Source of the DNA: Kribbella antiqua
Lineage (GTDB): Bacteria > Actinomycetota > Actinomycetes > Propionibacteriales > Kribbellaceae
Length of the DNA stretch: 64,000 bases
Assembly: GCF_004345665.1 (NCBI RefSeq)
Contig: NZ_SLWR01000001.1
Span: 806,001-870,000, forward strand
Reading direction: 5' to 3'
Made by a program: the position numbers and the translations under genes. The notes below the pieces were generated by a model. The model was not told the origin of the DNA. It ran no database searches and saw nothing but the letters and a program-made list of their open reading frames with translations. Below are positions 20,253-31,419 of this stretch, piece by piece (the first letter of the stretch is position 1; every line of letters starts with the position of its first letter).

Positions 20253-22733
20253 CTATGTGGAGAGCCTGCCGGTGCGGTCGGGTTGGTCGGCACTCGGAGG
20301 CGGGTAGCCATCGGCTACCGCGGCCAGTGGTGCGGCGCGGCCGGCGGACCAGGCGGCGCGGAAGGCGCGGTGGTCAAGCGACTGTTCGACAGCCTGCCGA
20401 GTAGCCGTGTGGTCCGGCTTCTCCACCTCCGGCACCGGTGCGCCGATGACCTCGCGGACAGCATCCGCCGCACCAAGCAGGAAAGCGGCGTACTCGCCTC
20501 TCCCCCGCTGTTGGGCGACGGTCGCCAGCTCTTCCAGCACACTCGCGGAGCGCCAGCGGTCACCCAGGTCCCGGTGCTCGGCAAGGCTTTCGTCCAGCAG
20601 ATGTACGGCGCGCTCGGTCAAACCCCGGCGTCGCTCGACGATGCCGAGCTGGTTCAGCGACCAGGCGACACCCTCGCGGTACCCGAGCCGCTGCGACAGC
20701 GCCAGGCTCTCCTGCAGCAGGTCCTCGGCCTCCACCAGCTCACCGCTGTACTGCGCGATGGTCCCCAGGCTGATCAGCGCCCACGCGATGCCTTCACCAT
20801 CGCCGAGCTCCTTGAAGCTGTCCCGCGCCTGGCGGCAGCGCCGGGCACCAAGCTCCAGATCACCACGCAGCCAAGCGACGAACCCGAGGTGGTTGTGCGC
20901 CCACGCCATCCCCGACCGATCCCCGAGACTCTCGTACAGGTCGAAGCTCTGGCAGTGCAGGTCCTCCGCGCTCTCGTAGTCGCCACGTTCGCGGGCGACT
21001 CCACCCAGCCGTTGCAGCACGAGCGCCGTACCGGCTGCGTCGTCCAAGTCCCTGTACTGCGCCAGTGCGCGCTGCAGGCGCTCAGTCGCTGCGTCGTACT
21101 CGCACTGGAGGAAGGCGAGCATTCCGGCACCCAGGCTCGCCTTTGCGTACGCAGGAGCCAGTCCGGCCATGTCTGAGCCCGGCACCGAGTCCGCGAGCGT
21201 CAGTGCACGCTCCAGCCACTGGCTGCCCTCAGCGTAGTGGCCGCGCAGGTAGCAGAACAGCCAGAGCCCGCCCGCCAGACGCAGTGCCTCGCTGACCGAT
21301 CGGGTGCGAAGTGACCAGGCCATGGCCGCCCGGAGGTTGTCCAGCTCGCGGTCCAGTCGTTCGAGCCACTCCCCCTGGTCTGCACCGCGCAGATGGCTCT
21401 CGGCCTCCTCGACCAGGCTGATGTAGAAGTGCGCGTGCCTCCGGGCCGCTTCGTCCGCCATGCCGGCGGCGGCCAGCCGATCGGAGGCGAACTCACGGAT
21501 CACCGCGAGCATGTAGTAGCGAGCGACTCCGCTGCGCCGGATCACCCGGATCAGCGACTTGTCCGCCAGCCGGCCAGTCAGGTCCAGCGCTTCAGCCCGC
21601 TCCAGCGGACCAGGTGAATCCTGCCCGGACATGACTGTCGCGGCAGCGCTCAGCGTCCAGCCTCCGACGAACACGGACAGCTGCGCGAACACCTCCCGCT
21701 CCGCCGGTGTCAGTAGGTCATGACTCCACTCGATCGCGCCGTACATGGACTGCTGCCGCGGCGACGCCGTACGTGAGCCGCCGGAGAGGATGCCGAACGA
21801 CGTCTCCAGCTCGCTCGCCAGCTCCTCGATCGTCATCACGTTCGTACGCGCGGCAGCCAGCTCGATGGCGAGCGGCATGCCCTCCAGTCGCCGGACCACC
21901 CTGGCGACGTGATCGATCTGGCCGGTGGGGTCGTAGCCGCGTGCCGTGGCCCGCTCGACGAACAACTGCACCGCCGCCGACGACTCGAGCTGATCCTCGT
22001 CGTACGGCAGAGCCAGCGCCGGTACGACGTACACGCTCTCGCCCGGCACCCGCAGGAGCTCGCGGCTGGAGGCGAGGATCGACAGGTTCGGGCAGTACTC
22101 CAGGAGTGCATTGCAGACCTGACCGACGGTCGCGACTACGTGCGAGCAGTTGTCGATGACGAGGAGGACATGGCGGCGTCCGATCCGCTCGGCGATGTCC
22201 TCCACGAGCCGCGAGTTTTCGGCTGAGTGCAGACCGACTGAGGCCGCGATGGCAGGAGTCACCGCAGCCGGGTCCGCGATGGTGGCGAGCGGCACCCAGC
22301 AGAGGCCGTCGTCGAAGCGGTCCGAGAGCGCAGCAGCGAGTGCGATGGTCAGGCGAGTCTTACCCACTCCGCCCGGACCGGTGAGGGTCAGCAGGCGGGT
22401 GAGGTGCTCGCCAAGCAAGCGTTTGGTGGCGGCGAGTTCGGTGGCGCGACCGATGACTTCGTTCGTCGGTACGGGCGCCTGGCGCATCGGCGGCCGGGCG
22501 GCTTCGGTGTCACGCCGAGCGGTTGCGGTGAGCTTCGCCCGGTCCGGACCGCTCAGCCGCAGGGCGTCGGCGAGCAGGCGAAGGGTGTGTGCTCTGGGCG
22601 CGCGTCGGCGACCCCGCTCCAACGCCGCGATCGCGTCGACACTCAGACCGGCCAGCTCGGCCAACGCCTCCTGCGACAGCCCGGCCTCACGCCGGTGCCT
22701 GCGCAACAGGCCACCGAATCCCGTCCCCTGCAT
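20253..22733 (-). CDS. HTH-NB-ARC-TPR transcriptional regulator (AfsR-like, without SARP domain)
   Basis: This 826-residue protein has an N-terminal XRE-type helix-turn-helix (LLRRHRREAGLSQEALAELA at about residues 8-27). A STAND/NB-ARC ATPase follows (Walker A GPGGVGKTRLT, Walker B LLVIDNCSHV, LASSRELL sensor, GMPLAIELAAARTNV). The C-terminal half is TPR repeats (for example SFDLYESLGDRSGMAWAHNH). Such STAND proteins act as signal-gated switches. The start is probably the ATG at 22733 (MQGTGFGGLL). It is a second AfsR-like ATPase in the window and resembles the ATPase part of the SARP protein at 43.5-46.7 kb. Confidence 0.9.
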   Translation of the reverse strand: MQGTGFGGLLRRHRREAGLSQEALAELAGLSVDAIAALERGRRRAPRAHTLRLLADALRLSGPDRAKLTATARRDTEAARPPMRQAPVPTNEVIGRATELAATKRLLGEHLTRLLTLTGPGGVGKTRLTIALAAALSDRFDDGLCWVPLATIADPAAVTPAIAASVGLHSAENSRLVEDIAERIGRRHVLLVIDNCSHVVATVGQVCNALLEYCPNLSILASSRELLRVPGESVYVVPALALPYDEDQLESSAAVQLFVERATARGYDPTGQIDHVARVVRRLEGMPLAIELAAARTNVMTIEELASELETSFGILSGGSRTASPRQQSMYGAIEWSHDLLTPAEREVFAQLSVFVGGWTLSAAATVMSGQDSPGPLERAEALDLTGRLADKSLIRVIRRSGVARYYMLAVIREFASDRLAAAGMADEAARRHAHFYISLVEEAESHLRGADQGEWLERLDRELDNLRAAMAWSLRTRSVSEALRLAGGLWLFCYLRGHYAEGSQWLERALTLADSVPGSDMAGLAPAYAKASLGAGMLAFLQCEYDAATERLQRALAQYRDLDDAAGTALVLQRLGGVARERGDYESAEDLHCQSFDLYESLGDRSGMAWAHNHLGFVAWLRGDLELGARRCRQARDSFKELGDGEGIAWALISLGTIAQYSGELVEAEDLLQESLALSQRLGYREGVAWSLNQLGIVERRRGLTERAVHLLDESLAEHRDLGDRWRSASVLEELATVAQQRGRGEYAAFLLGAADAVREVIGAPVPEVEKPDHTATRQAVEQSLDHRAFRAAWSAGRAAPLAAVADGYPPPSADQPDRTGRLST

Positions 22734-22903
22734 GTCGTCCGAGCCGCGGCGAGACCCGTCTGATGGCACAGGACGGCTCCACCCAGTCTCCGACCTCCGC
22801 GTGGCGGTCACCACGCATGTCTTGAAAGTATCCCGTTTTCACACCGCGTTGTCAGTTACATCGGCCCGGCTTGTCCGGCAACTGGGCGGTAGCCAAGACG
22901 TAG

Positions 22904-23347
22904 CTAAGACGCCGCGTCGCGCTGCGCGATGGCCTTGCGCATGGTGCTGCGGGCCCGTTTGCGGTCGCCGGCGGCGTCGTACGCGGTGGATAGCCGGAAC
23001 CAGACGCGCCAGTCGTCCGGGCTGGCTTCGGCCTCGGCCTTGTACTTGAGGAAGGCCTCGTCCGCCGCGGCGCGGTCGATCCGGCCGGACGGGCGGCGCG
23101 GCAGATCGTCCACCGGCAGACCGCCCGCCGCCTCGAGTTCACGAGCCAGCGCCTCGGTCTGACGGCCGAACTGCAACTCCCGCCAGACCAGGTACGCGCC
23201 GACCACAGGAATGACCAGTACGGCGATGCCGAGCCCGATCGCGACCGGGTCGCCGGTGCCGATCAGCAAGACCCCGCGCCAGCCGAGCAGGGCGGCGTAC
23301 GCGACGAAGACGACCGCGATCACGATCGCCGCCCGCTTAGCACTCAT
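22904..23347 (-). CDS. Small membrane-anchored TPR protein next to dapB
   Basis: This 147-residue protein has two N-terminal transmembrane helices (AAIVIAVVFVAYAALLGW and AIGLGIAVLVIPVVGAYLVW). A cytoplasmic part with one TPR-like helix pair follows (WRVWFRLSTAYDAAGDRKRA). The start is 1 base after the dapB stop, so they are co-transcribed. A protein of this type beside dapB is common in actinobacteria; its function is not known. Confidence 0.85.
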   Translation of the reverse strand: MSAKRAAIVIAVVFVAYAALLGWRGVLLIGTGDPVAIGLGIAVLVIPVVGAYLVWRELQFGRQTEALARELEAAGGLPVDDLPRRPSGRIDRAAADEAFLKYKAEAEASPDDWRVWFRLSTAYDAAGDRKRARSTMRKAIAQRDAAS

Positions 23348-23348
23348 T

Positions 23349-25131
<1,783 letters not shown>

Positions 25132-25135
<4 letters not shown>

Positions 25136-26130
25136 ACTGCCTCCTTCGCCGGGATCGTCGTACGGCGGATGCACGCCGCGTCACGGCCAGGAGCGACCGT
25201 CAACAGCGGTGGGACGTCGGTCGCACAGTCGTCGATCGCGATCGGGCATCTCGTCCGGAACGCGCAGCCGGACGGGATCGACCTGAGCGACGGCGGAGTG
25301 CCGGGGATCGTCGGCAGCTCCTGACCCTTCAGGTCGGCCGACGGCATCGAGCCGAGAAGACCTTCTGTATAAGGGTGAACGGGACGCTCGAGGGCTTCCG
25401 CGGTCGAGGCCCTCTCGACGACGTGACCGGCGTACATCACCACCACGTTGTCGGCGACATCCGACACCACGCCGAGGTCGTGCGTGATCAGGACGACGCC
25501 CATCTCCCGCTCGGCCTGCAGCTCCGCGATCAGTTCGAGGATCTGCGCCTGCACGGTGACATCGAGCGCAGTCGTCGGCTCGTCCGCGATCAGTACGTCG
25601 GGATCGAGTGCGAGCGCCATCGCCAGCATCACCCGCTGCCGCATCCCGCCGGAGAACTCGTGCGGGTAGTCGCGAACCCGCTTCGCCGCGGCCGGGATCC
25701 GGACCTGGTCGAGCATCTCGGTAGCCCGCTTGAAGGCGTCCTTCTTCGACATCCCGCGATGCACCCGGTAGCACTCGGCGATCTGGGTGCCGACCGACTG
25801 GACCGGGTTCAGCGCCGACAGCGAGTCCTGGAACACCATGGTGATCCGGTCGCCGACGATCCTGCGCCGCTCCTTCACGGTCATCCCGATCAGGTCCGCG
25901 CCGCGGTACTCCGCCGTACCGGAGACGATCCGCCCCGGCGGCATCTCCAGGATCCCGGTCAGCGCCTGAGTCGACACACTCTTGCCCGACCCCGACTCCC
26001 CCAGGATCGCCAGCGTTTCGCCGGCCCGGACCTGCCACGACACTCCATCGACGGCCCGCACCCGGCCGCGCGGCGTATCGAACTCGACGGTCAGGTCGTC
26101 GACCTTGAGCAACACTTCGTCAATACTCAT
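25132..26130 (-). CDS. Oligopeptide-type ABC importer ATPase (OppD-like)
   Basis: This 332-residue ATPase has Walker A GESGSGKSVS, signature FSGGMRQR, Walker B VLIADEP and the extension CAFRTRCPIAIDDC. The ATG at 26130 overlaps the permease stop by 4 bases. In the Opp/Dpp family this subunit forms a heterodimer with OppF. Confidence 0.92.
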
Positions 26131-27023
26131 CGGAGCAACTTCGGGTCGAGGGCGTCGCGGATCGAGTCGCCGATGATCATGAACGAGATCGTCATCGTCG
26201 AGATGAACAGCGCCGGCCAGATGAACAGATGCGGAGTGTCCCGGTACGACGCCGCAACGCCGAACTGCGAGCCCCACGAGATCGCCGGCGGCTGCAGCCC
26301 GACGCCGAGGAAGGTCAGCGCCGCTTCCAGGCCGACCATCCCGCCGATGCCGAGGGTGGTCATCGCCAGCAGCGGCGCCATCGCGTTCGGAAACACGTGT
26401 TTGCGCAGGATCCGCAGCGGCGGCACGCCGATCGAGCGGGCCGCCAGCACGTACTCGCGGTTGCGGACCGAGAACACCGTGGCCCGCATCAACCGCATCC
26501 CGCCCGGCCAGCCGATCAGCAGGATGACGCCGACGATGATCCAGATACTGCGGTCCTGGACCGAGTTCAGGATCACGATCAGGACGACGATGCCGGGGAT
26601 GGCGAACAGCACGTCCGCCGTACGGGAGATCAGCCCGTCGACGAACCCCGGGAAGTAGCCCGCGAGCAGGCCGAACGACCCGGCCAGCAGGAAGACGCCG
26701 AAGCTGGCGCAGATACTCACCAGCACCGACGGACGAGCGCCGTACACGACGTTCGCGAAGTAGTCGCAGCCCTGGATGTCGTAGCCGAAAAGGTGCCCAG
26801 GGCTACGACCTTGCCGGCTCTTGGTCAGCTCGCAGAACCGCGGATCGACCGAGGTGAAGAGCTTCGGCACCGCCGCCATCAGGAAGAACAGCAGCAACAG
26901 CAGGCTGCAGACGACGAACTGCGGTTTGCGGAGCAGCGCCCGCAGCAGTTCCCGGTTCGACAGCGTGCGCCCGTCGCCGAGTTCCTGCGCCTCAGCGCCG
27001 ACGACTGCTTGGATGTCAGACAT
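26127..27023 (-). CDS. Oligopeptide-type ABC importer permease (OppC-like)
   Basis: This 298-residue membrane protein has an N-terminal helix (FVVCSLLLLLFFLMAAVPKL) and an extended extracytoplasmic region. The permease core follows, with the EAA loop SIGVPPLRILRKHVFPNA. Its start overlaps the OppB-like stop by 8 bases. Confidence 0.93.
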   Translation of the reverse strand: MSDIQAVVGAEAQELGDGRTLSNRELLRALLRKPQFVVCSLLLLLFFLMAAVPKLFTSVDPRFCELTKSRQGRSPGHLFGYDIQGCDYFANVVYGARPSVLVSICASFGVFLLAGSFGLLAGYFPGFVDGLISRTADVLFAIPGIVVLIVILNSVQDRSIWIIVGVILLIGWPGGMRLMRATVFSVRNREYVLAARSIGVPPLRILRKHVFPNAMAPLLAMTTLGIGGMVGLEAALTFLGVGLQPPAISWGSQFGVAASYRDTPHLFIWPALFISTMTISFMIIGDSIRDALDPKLLR

Positions 27024-27942
27024 TGCGCACCCTCGGATCCAGTACGCCGTACAGGAGATCGACCAGCAGGTTGATCACGATGAACGAGATGAAGGCCAGC
27101 GTCGACAGCAGCACCACGACCCCGCCCTCCTTGAACTTGATCGCCTGGAACATGAACTGACCGAGCCCGGGCAGGTTGAAGATGCTCTCGGTGATGATCG
27201 CCCCGCCGAACATGCCGGCCAGGTCGATCCCGATGAACGTGACCACCGGGAGCAGCGCGTTCGGCAGGATGTGCCGCCACAGCACCCGCTGCTCCCCCAG
27301 TCCCTTGGCCCGCGCGGTCTTCACGAAGTCGGCGTTCACCGTCTCCACGATCGACGTCCGCATCAGCCGGGCCAGCCCGGCGAACCCGAGTACGCCGATG
27401 ACGAGCGCGGGCAGCAGGTAGGACCGCGGGAACCCTTCGAGTACGCCGGACACCGGGAACCACTTCAGCTCGACGCCGAACAGGTACTGCGCTGCGAAGT
27501 ACGCCACCAGCCCCGGCACTGCCAGCAGCACCAAGGTTGCCAGCAGCAACGACTTGTCGATCCAGCCGTTCCGCTTGAAGCCGGCGTAGATGCCGAAGAA
27601 CAGGCCGAGGGTCCACTGGAACGCGTTCGCCAGCAGGGTCAGCTTGAGCGTCACCGGGATCCGCAGCCGGAGCTGATCGGCGATGTCCGCGCCGGCGAAC
27701 GTCGTACCGAAGTGGCCGGTCAGGATGTCCTTCATGCTCAGCAGGTACTGGACGATGAAGGGATCGTCGAGGTGGAACTGAGCCCGCTTGGCCGCCATCA
27801 CCGCGGCCGGAATCGGCTTGTCACCGGCCAGCTCCCGCAGGGGGTCTCCAGGCATCGCGAACACGAGCGCGAAGACCCCCAACGTGACGATCACCCCGAT
27901 CGGGATCGCCGCCAGAGCCCGGCGAAGAACGAACCGGATCAC
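27016..27942 (-). CDS. Oligopeptide-type ABC importer permease (OppB-like)
   Basis: This 308-residue permease has six predicted helices, the N-terminal FVLRRALAAIPIGVIVTLGV helix typical of OppB/DppB, and the EAA loop ARAKGLGEQRVLWRHILPNA. The ATG at 27942 overlaps the binding-protein stop by 4 bases. Confidence 0.93.
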   Translation of the reverse strand: MIRFVLRRALAAIPIGVIVTLGVFALVFAMPGDPLRELAGDKPIPAAVMAAKRAQFHLDDPFIVQYLLSMKDILTGHFGTTFAGADIADQLRLRIPVTLKLTLLANAFQWTLGLFFGIYAGFKRNGWIDKSLLLATLVLLAVPGLVAYFAAQYLFGVELKWFPVSGVLEGFPRSYLLPALVIGVLGFAGLARLMRTSIVETVNADFVKTARAKGLGEQRVLWRHILPNALLPVVTFIGIDLAGMFGGAIITESIFNLPGLGQFMFQAIKFKEGGVVVLLSTLAFISFIVINLLVDLLYGVLDPRVRNV

Positions 27943-29546
27943 TTGAAGGTGGCGTAGAGGGCCGAGACGCCGGTGTACTTCGACACCCGCGGCTCGATCT
28001 TGTTCGAGTGCAGGTAGGCGTTCGACTTGGTGTACAGGGGGATCAGCGGCATGTCCTCGAGGGCGATGTCCTCGGCCTGCTGGTAGATCGCGATCGCCTT
28101 CTCCGGGTCCGGCTCCGCGTCGCCCTTGGCCAGCACCGCGTCGAGGGCGGGGTTGTTGTACCCGGAGAAGTTCGCGTCACCGTTGGACTTGAACATCGGG
28201 GTCAGGTAGTCCTCGATCGAGGGGTAGTCGTGGCCCCAGCCGCTGAACCGCAGCCCGTCCAGCTTGCGGTTGTCGGCCAGGTCGGTGATCTCCGAGCCCT
28301 GCTTGCCGGTGTACTTCACGTCCAGGCCGAGGTTCTGCCGGAGCATGTTGCCGATCGCCTCGGCGAAGATCTGGCCGGTCGCCGACGTGGTGTTGTAGTT
28401 GATGTTCACCGAGCCGGAGAAGCCGCCAGCCTCCTGCAGCAGTTGCTTGGCCTTGGTCGGGTCGAAATCGCAGTACTTGCAGGCATCGGCGCGGTAGCCG
28501 GCCATGTCCGGCGCGACCAGGCCCTTGGCCGGCTCGGCCAGGCCGACCAGGTCGGCGAAAGCCTTCCGGTCGATCGCCATCGAGAACGCGTGCCGCAGCT
28601 TGGGGTTCTTGTACCGGGCGTCCCAGGCCGGGATGACCAGGTAGTTCGCGCCGGAGCTGACACTGGTCACCCACTGGTCGGGTGCGTCGGTCTTGAAGCT
28701 CTTCACCTTCGTGGACGGCACGTCGACGAAGTCCACGTTGCCGGCGAGGAACTCGTTGTACGCCGTGTCCGCGTTCGGGATGAAGCGGTAGGTGATGGAG
28801 TCGGCCTCCGGCGGGTTCGGGCCCTTGTAGCCGTCCCACTTGGCCAGCTTGATGTCGTCACCGGCGTTCCAGTCGGCGGCCAGCTTGTACGGGCCGTTGC
28901 CGATCGGCTTGCGCTTGTAGGCGTCCGGGTTCTTCCGCACCTCCTCCGGCAGCGGCGCCAGGCCGAGGTACTGCAGGGTCAGGCCGAACTGCGAGAACGG
29001 CACCTTCAGCTTGACCGTGAAGGTCAGGTCGTCGACCTGCTTCAGGCCGCTCAGTGCCTTCACCGAGGTCGGCTTCGGGGTGGCTCCGTCCGGGGTCGGC
29101 GGGTTCATCGCGTCGTACCCCTCGATCTTGGAGAAGAAGCCGTTGTTCTTCCACGCGTTCGAGCCCTCGGCGGTCATGTTCCAGCTGTCCACGTAGTCCT
29201 TGGCGGTCAGCGGCTGGCCGTTCTGGAACGTGTTGCCCGGCTTCAGCTTGATCGTCCAGGTCTGGCTGGTCTTGTCCGGGGTGACCGAGTCGGCCATCAC
29301 GTTCAGCAGCTTTCCGGTGTTCGGATCGGTGGTCACCAGCGGGGCGAACATCGCCATCGCGACCTGAATCCCGGGGCTGCCGTTCTCGTTCAGCGGGTTG
29401 ATGTACTCCAGCGGGTCAGCGGCGATCGCGATGATCTCGCTCTTCGCACCACCGGAACCACTGTCAGCGGACTTCCCGTCACCACAGGAGGCAAGCACCA
29501 GCGCCAAGCCGAGTGCCACCCCCACAACCCCACTCAGACGTCGCAC
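27939..29546 (-). CDS. Oligopeptide-type ABC importer solute-binding lipoprotein (OppA-like)
   Basis: This 535-residue SBP family 5 protein has a lipoprotein signal (LALVLASC, lipidated Cys21). The fold markers are NVMADSVTPDKTSQTWTIKL, the conserved opening of mature OppA-type proteins, and FANQ-like ligand loops further on. The start is a GTG at 29546. It is the first gene of a five-gene importer operon (A-B-C-D-F order), with a TTGACA promoter candidate upstream. Confidence 0.93.
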   Translation of the reverse strand: MRRLSGVVGVALGLALVLASCGDGKSADSGSGGAKSEIIAIAADPLEYINPLNENGSPGIQVAMAMFAPLVTTDPNTGKLLNVMADSVTPDKTSQTWTIKLKPGNTFQNGQPLTAKDYVDSWNMTAEGSNAWKNNGFFSKIEGYDAMNPPTPDGATPKPTSVKALSGLKQVDDLTFTVKLKVPFSQFGLTLQYLGLAPLPEEVRKNPDAYKRKPIGNGPYKLAADWNAGDDIKLAKWDGYKGPNPPEADSITYRFIPNADTAYNEFLAGNVDFVDVPSTKVKSFKTDAPDQWVTSVSSGANYLVIPAWDARYKNPKLRHAFSMAIDRKAFADLVGLAEPAKGLVAPDMAGYRADACKYCDFDPTKAKQLLQEAGGFSGSVNINYNTTSATGQIFAEAIGNMLRQNLGLDVKYTGKQGSEITDLADNRKLDGLRFSGWGHDYPSIEDYLTPMFKSNGDANFSGYNNPALDAVLAKGDAEPDPEKAIAIYQQAEDIALEDMPLIPLYTKSNAYLHSNKIEPRVSKYTGVSALYATFK

Positions 29547-29598
29547 GGTCGAACCAACTTCCTCGGCGGAGGGCCGCTAGGCGGGCGGATCAACCGAC

Positions 29599-29628
29599 AT
29601 AGTTCCTGGCCAAAAGTGCTCATGTCAA
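29599..29628 (-). promoter_or_regulatory. Candidate promoter of the ABC importer operon
   Basis: On the minus strand a perfect -35 TTGACA (29628-29623) is followed after 18 bases by AACTAT (29604-29599), which keeps the two most conserved -10 bases (A2, T6). A GTAAC-tgatgc-GTTAC inverted repeat (29655-29670) lies just upstream of the -35 and could be an operator. The binding-protein GTG is 50 bases downstream. Confidence 0.5.
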
Positions 29629-29780
29629 CGTTGTCACCCGCAAAGCGGCGGCGTGTAACTGATGCGTTACTTCCACGAGACCTCAGATGACCTGACGCAC
29701 CACCGCCAAGACATGCAGACCTCAACCACCTAACCTCCCCAAGTCATCAGACGTCATGGCAGACTTACGCCAGCTCCCAT

Positions 29781-30235
29781 GTGCGCACAAACGCGCAATC
29801 AGCCGCACACTCAGAGTGCGCAACTGACTATGTTGAGTGGTCGCAACCACGCACGTCTGATCCACGCACCAAGACCTACCTGTACAACGCGGTCGGGCAA
29901 TGCGTCACAACGACCGACCAGGCCACCGGCTCTTTGGACAGCACCCAGACGTCGTACACCTACGGCAACGACGTGCACGGCTCGGTCACCCAACTGCTGG
30001 ACGAGAACGGCGGGATCAAGGCCAGCTACGGCTACGACGCCTACGGCCGCCAAGACACCAAAGACGGCGACACCGCGGGGCTCACCACCGGCGACACCAA
30101 CGACCTCAAGCCATTCAACCCCTACCGGTACGCCGGCAAACGGCTCGACTCCGGCACCGCCGGCACCGGCTGCGACGCCCAGATGCTCGACATGGGCTCC
30201 CGCCGCTTCGGCCTCGACACTGCAGCTGCACGTAC
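29781..30235 (+). pseudogene. RHS-repeat protein fragment
   Basis: About 150 residues match the end of the RHS core: YLYNAVGQ, YTYGNDVHGSVTQLLDENG, ASYGYDAYGRQDT and YRYAGKRLDSGTAG. The match ends near DMGSRRFGLDT, where a full RHS protein would read into its hyperconserved core end and variable toxin tip. Both the N-terminal thousand or so residues and the toxin are missing. The region has no start signal that makes sense. It is the relic of a polymorphic toxin locus. Confidence 0.75.
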
Positions 30236-30371
30236 TTCGTGTAACAACGGAACGACAGAAACCAGCCCTCGCCCTCGATGCCGTAGAACGGTTCACCTGC
30301 TGTTGCTTGCGGGCCGCAAGGGTCGACACCTGCTCTGGTCCATGGCCTGGGGGGCCGCAGTGAGGAGTGAT

Positions 30372-30770
30372 GTGCTGATTGAGACGAGCGATCGTTGGTT
30401 GTTGCCGCTGAGCGGCAGAACGGTCAATCAGTGCTGCATTGACTATGCGGTTACGTTGCGATGCGAGGGCGGGATCGAGATTCGGATAGAGGCACCATTC
30501 GTCTTCCGCAGTCGACAGACGGGCGAGAAACTGCACTTGCCTGCAGAGGATCCAGTTCGTATGGCACCCGTGCTAGGTGTTGCTCGGGCTGTCGTGGTGG
30601 ATGCAGCCGCGTTCGAGGATGGCCATCTCGAGGTGGCGTTCAGCAACGGCAGCATCTCTGTTGCTGCAACCGAAGACCTTGAGCCGTGCGAGGCCGTGGG
30701 CACCGACGGACTCCGGGTGGTCTCCGTGCCCGGGGGTGAACTCGCCGTCTGGAAGCCCACCGAGTCCTGA
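30372..30770 (+). CDS. DUF6188-like protein, probable orphan immunity protein
   Basis: This protein of about 132 residues resembles the DUF6188 family: WLLPLSGRTVNQCCIDYAVT, then IEIRIEAPFVF, and a C-terminus GLRVVSVPGGELAVWKP. Relatives often sit after RHS or other polymorphic toxins and are thought to be immunity proteins. The GTG at 30372 has AGGAG a few bases upstream; the frame is continuous with the RHS relic, so the boundary is inferred. The lack of a toxin makes it an orphan. Confidence 0.6.
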   Translation: MLIETSDRWLLPLSGRTVNQCCIDYAVTLRCEGGIEIRIEAPFVFRSRQTGEKLHLPAEDPVRMAPVLGVARAVVVDAAAFEDGHLEVAFSNGSISVAATEDLEPCEAVGTDGLRVVSVPGGELAVWKPTES

Positions 30771-30865
30771 ACCTTGATCTGTGACCGCCCCGCGGTGATG
30801 GTTGTCGACGTCGGAGGATGTGATCCAACCTTGCTCGGGCAGTTTGGGGTGGAAGTGCGAGTTCC

Positions 30866-31028
30866 ATGACATTCGACTTCGAGCTTGCGTGCGGTGACCG
30901 GGTCGGACTGCCGGTCGGGGTGCTGCGCCGAGTACATGGCGGTCGTGTCGAACTCGAGCGGGATGGGCTGGCTCGGTCCGTTGTCGTCGACGACCTCGGC
31001 GATTCGGACCAACTCGTAGGCACGTCAT
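30866..31028 (-). pseudogene. Unrecognised coding-like fragment
   Basis: The minus-strand reading YELVRIAEVVDDNGPSQPIP continues to TARKLEVECHG. It has about 86% G/C third positions, against about 66% for the plus-strand frame over the same bases, which marks it as former coding DNA. A stop lies two codons before its visible start and the sense is lost after about 50 residues. I do not recognise the family. It looks like a truncated gene within the RHS/immunity graveyard. Confidence 0.35.
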
Positions 31029-31043
31029 TTACCGACTGGATGT

Positions 31044-31397
31044 GTGCACGGATCAGCAGGGTCATCCATTCTCAGCGGCACCTCGACGCCCTCGACTCTG
31101 CGTATCGACGGGCATGTAGACAGGCTCGACCTTCGGGGCCGTTACGATCCCGGCGGGTTGTACCGCGTTCGACTCTTCGCAGTCGGTGACGACGCTTGCC
31201 TTATTGAGACTGAGCTCGGGCTCTGCAAAGTACGGCGCGGGAGCGGCGTTCGCTGGACGGTCGTTCTTGACGACCTCACGGCTACAGTGCTCGAGGTTCA
31301 ACGCGACGAAGTCGTCGTTTCCTCAGAGTCATCGTTGACTCGATTCTCCCTGTCGGATGGAAGGTTCCTGGGGAGCGAGCCGCATGACCTCTTATGA
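31044..31397 (+). CDS. Hypothetical protein, possible remnant in the RHS/immunity region
   Basis: This 117-residue open frame starts at a GTG. Its C-terminal part looks protein-like (GRYDPGGLYRVRLFAVGDDA, then WTVVLDDLTATVLEVQRDEV and SSLTRFSLSDGRFLGSEP), with beta-strand-rich repeats like those of some toxin-immunity proteins. The codon bias is weaker than in neighbouring genes. The first 20 residues look random, so an N-terminus may have been lost. No firm family. Confidence 0.4.
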   Translation: MHGSAGSSILSGTSTPSTLRIDGHVDRLDLRGRYDPGGLYRVRLFAVGDDACLIETELGLCKVRRGSGVRWTVVLDDLTATVLEVQRDEVVVSSESSLTRFSLSDGRFLGSEPHDLL

Positions 31398-31419
31398 GAC
31401 AGCCCTCGACCGGTGCTGA

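Noticed and set aside
19963..20307. A small plus-strand frame with fair codon bias (possible start 20056)
   Set aside because: It crosses the perfect terminator of the minus-strand regulator gene and extends into that gene; no family match. Kept only as a note on the intergenic region.
28008..29690. A 560-codon plus-strand frame opposite the binding-protein gene
   Set aside because: Antisense shadow; composition is Val/Arg/Leu/Gly-rich without motifs.
30866..31189. A 107-codon plus-strand frame in the RHS graveyard
   Set aside because: Its third-position G/C is lower than that of the minus-strand frame over the same bases, so the plus frame is likely the shadow.
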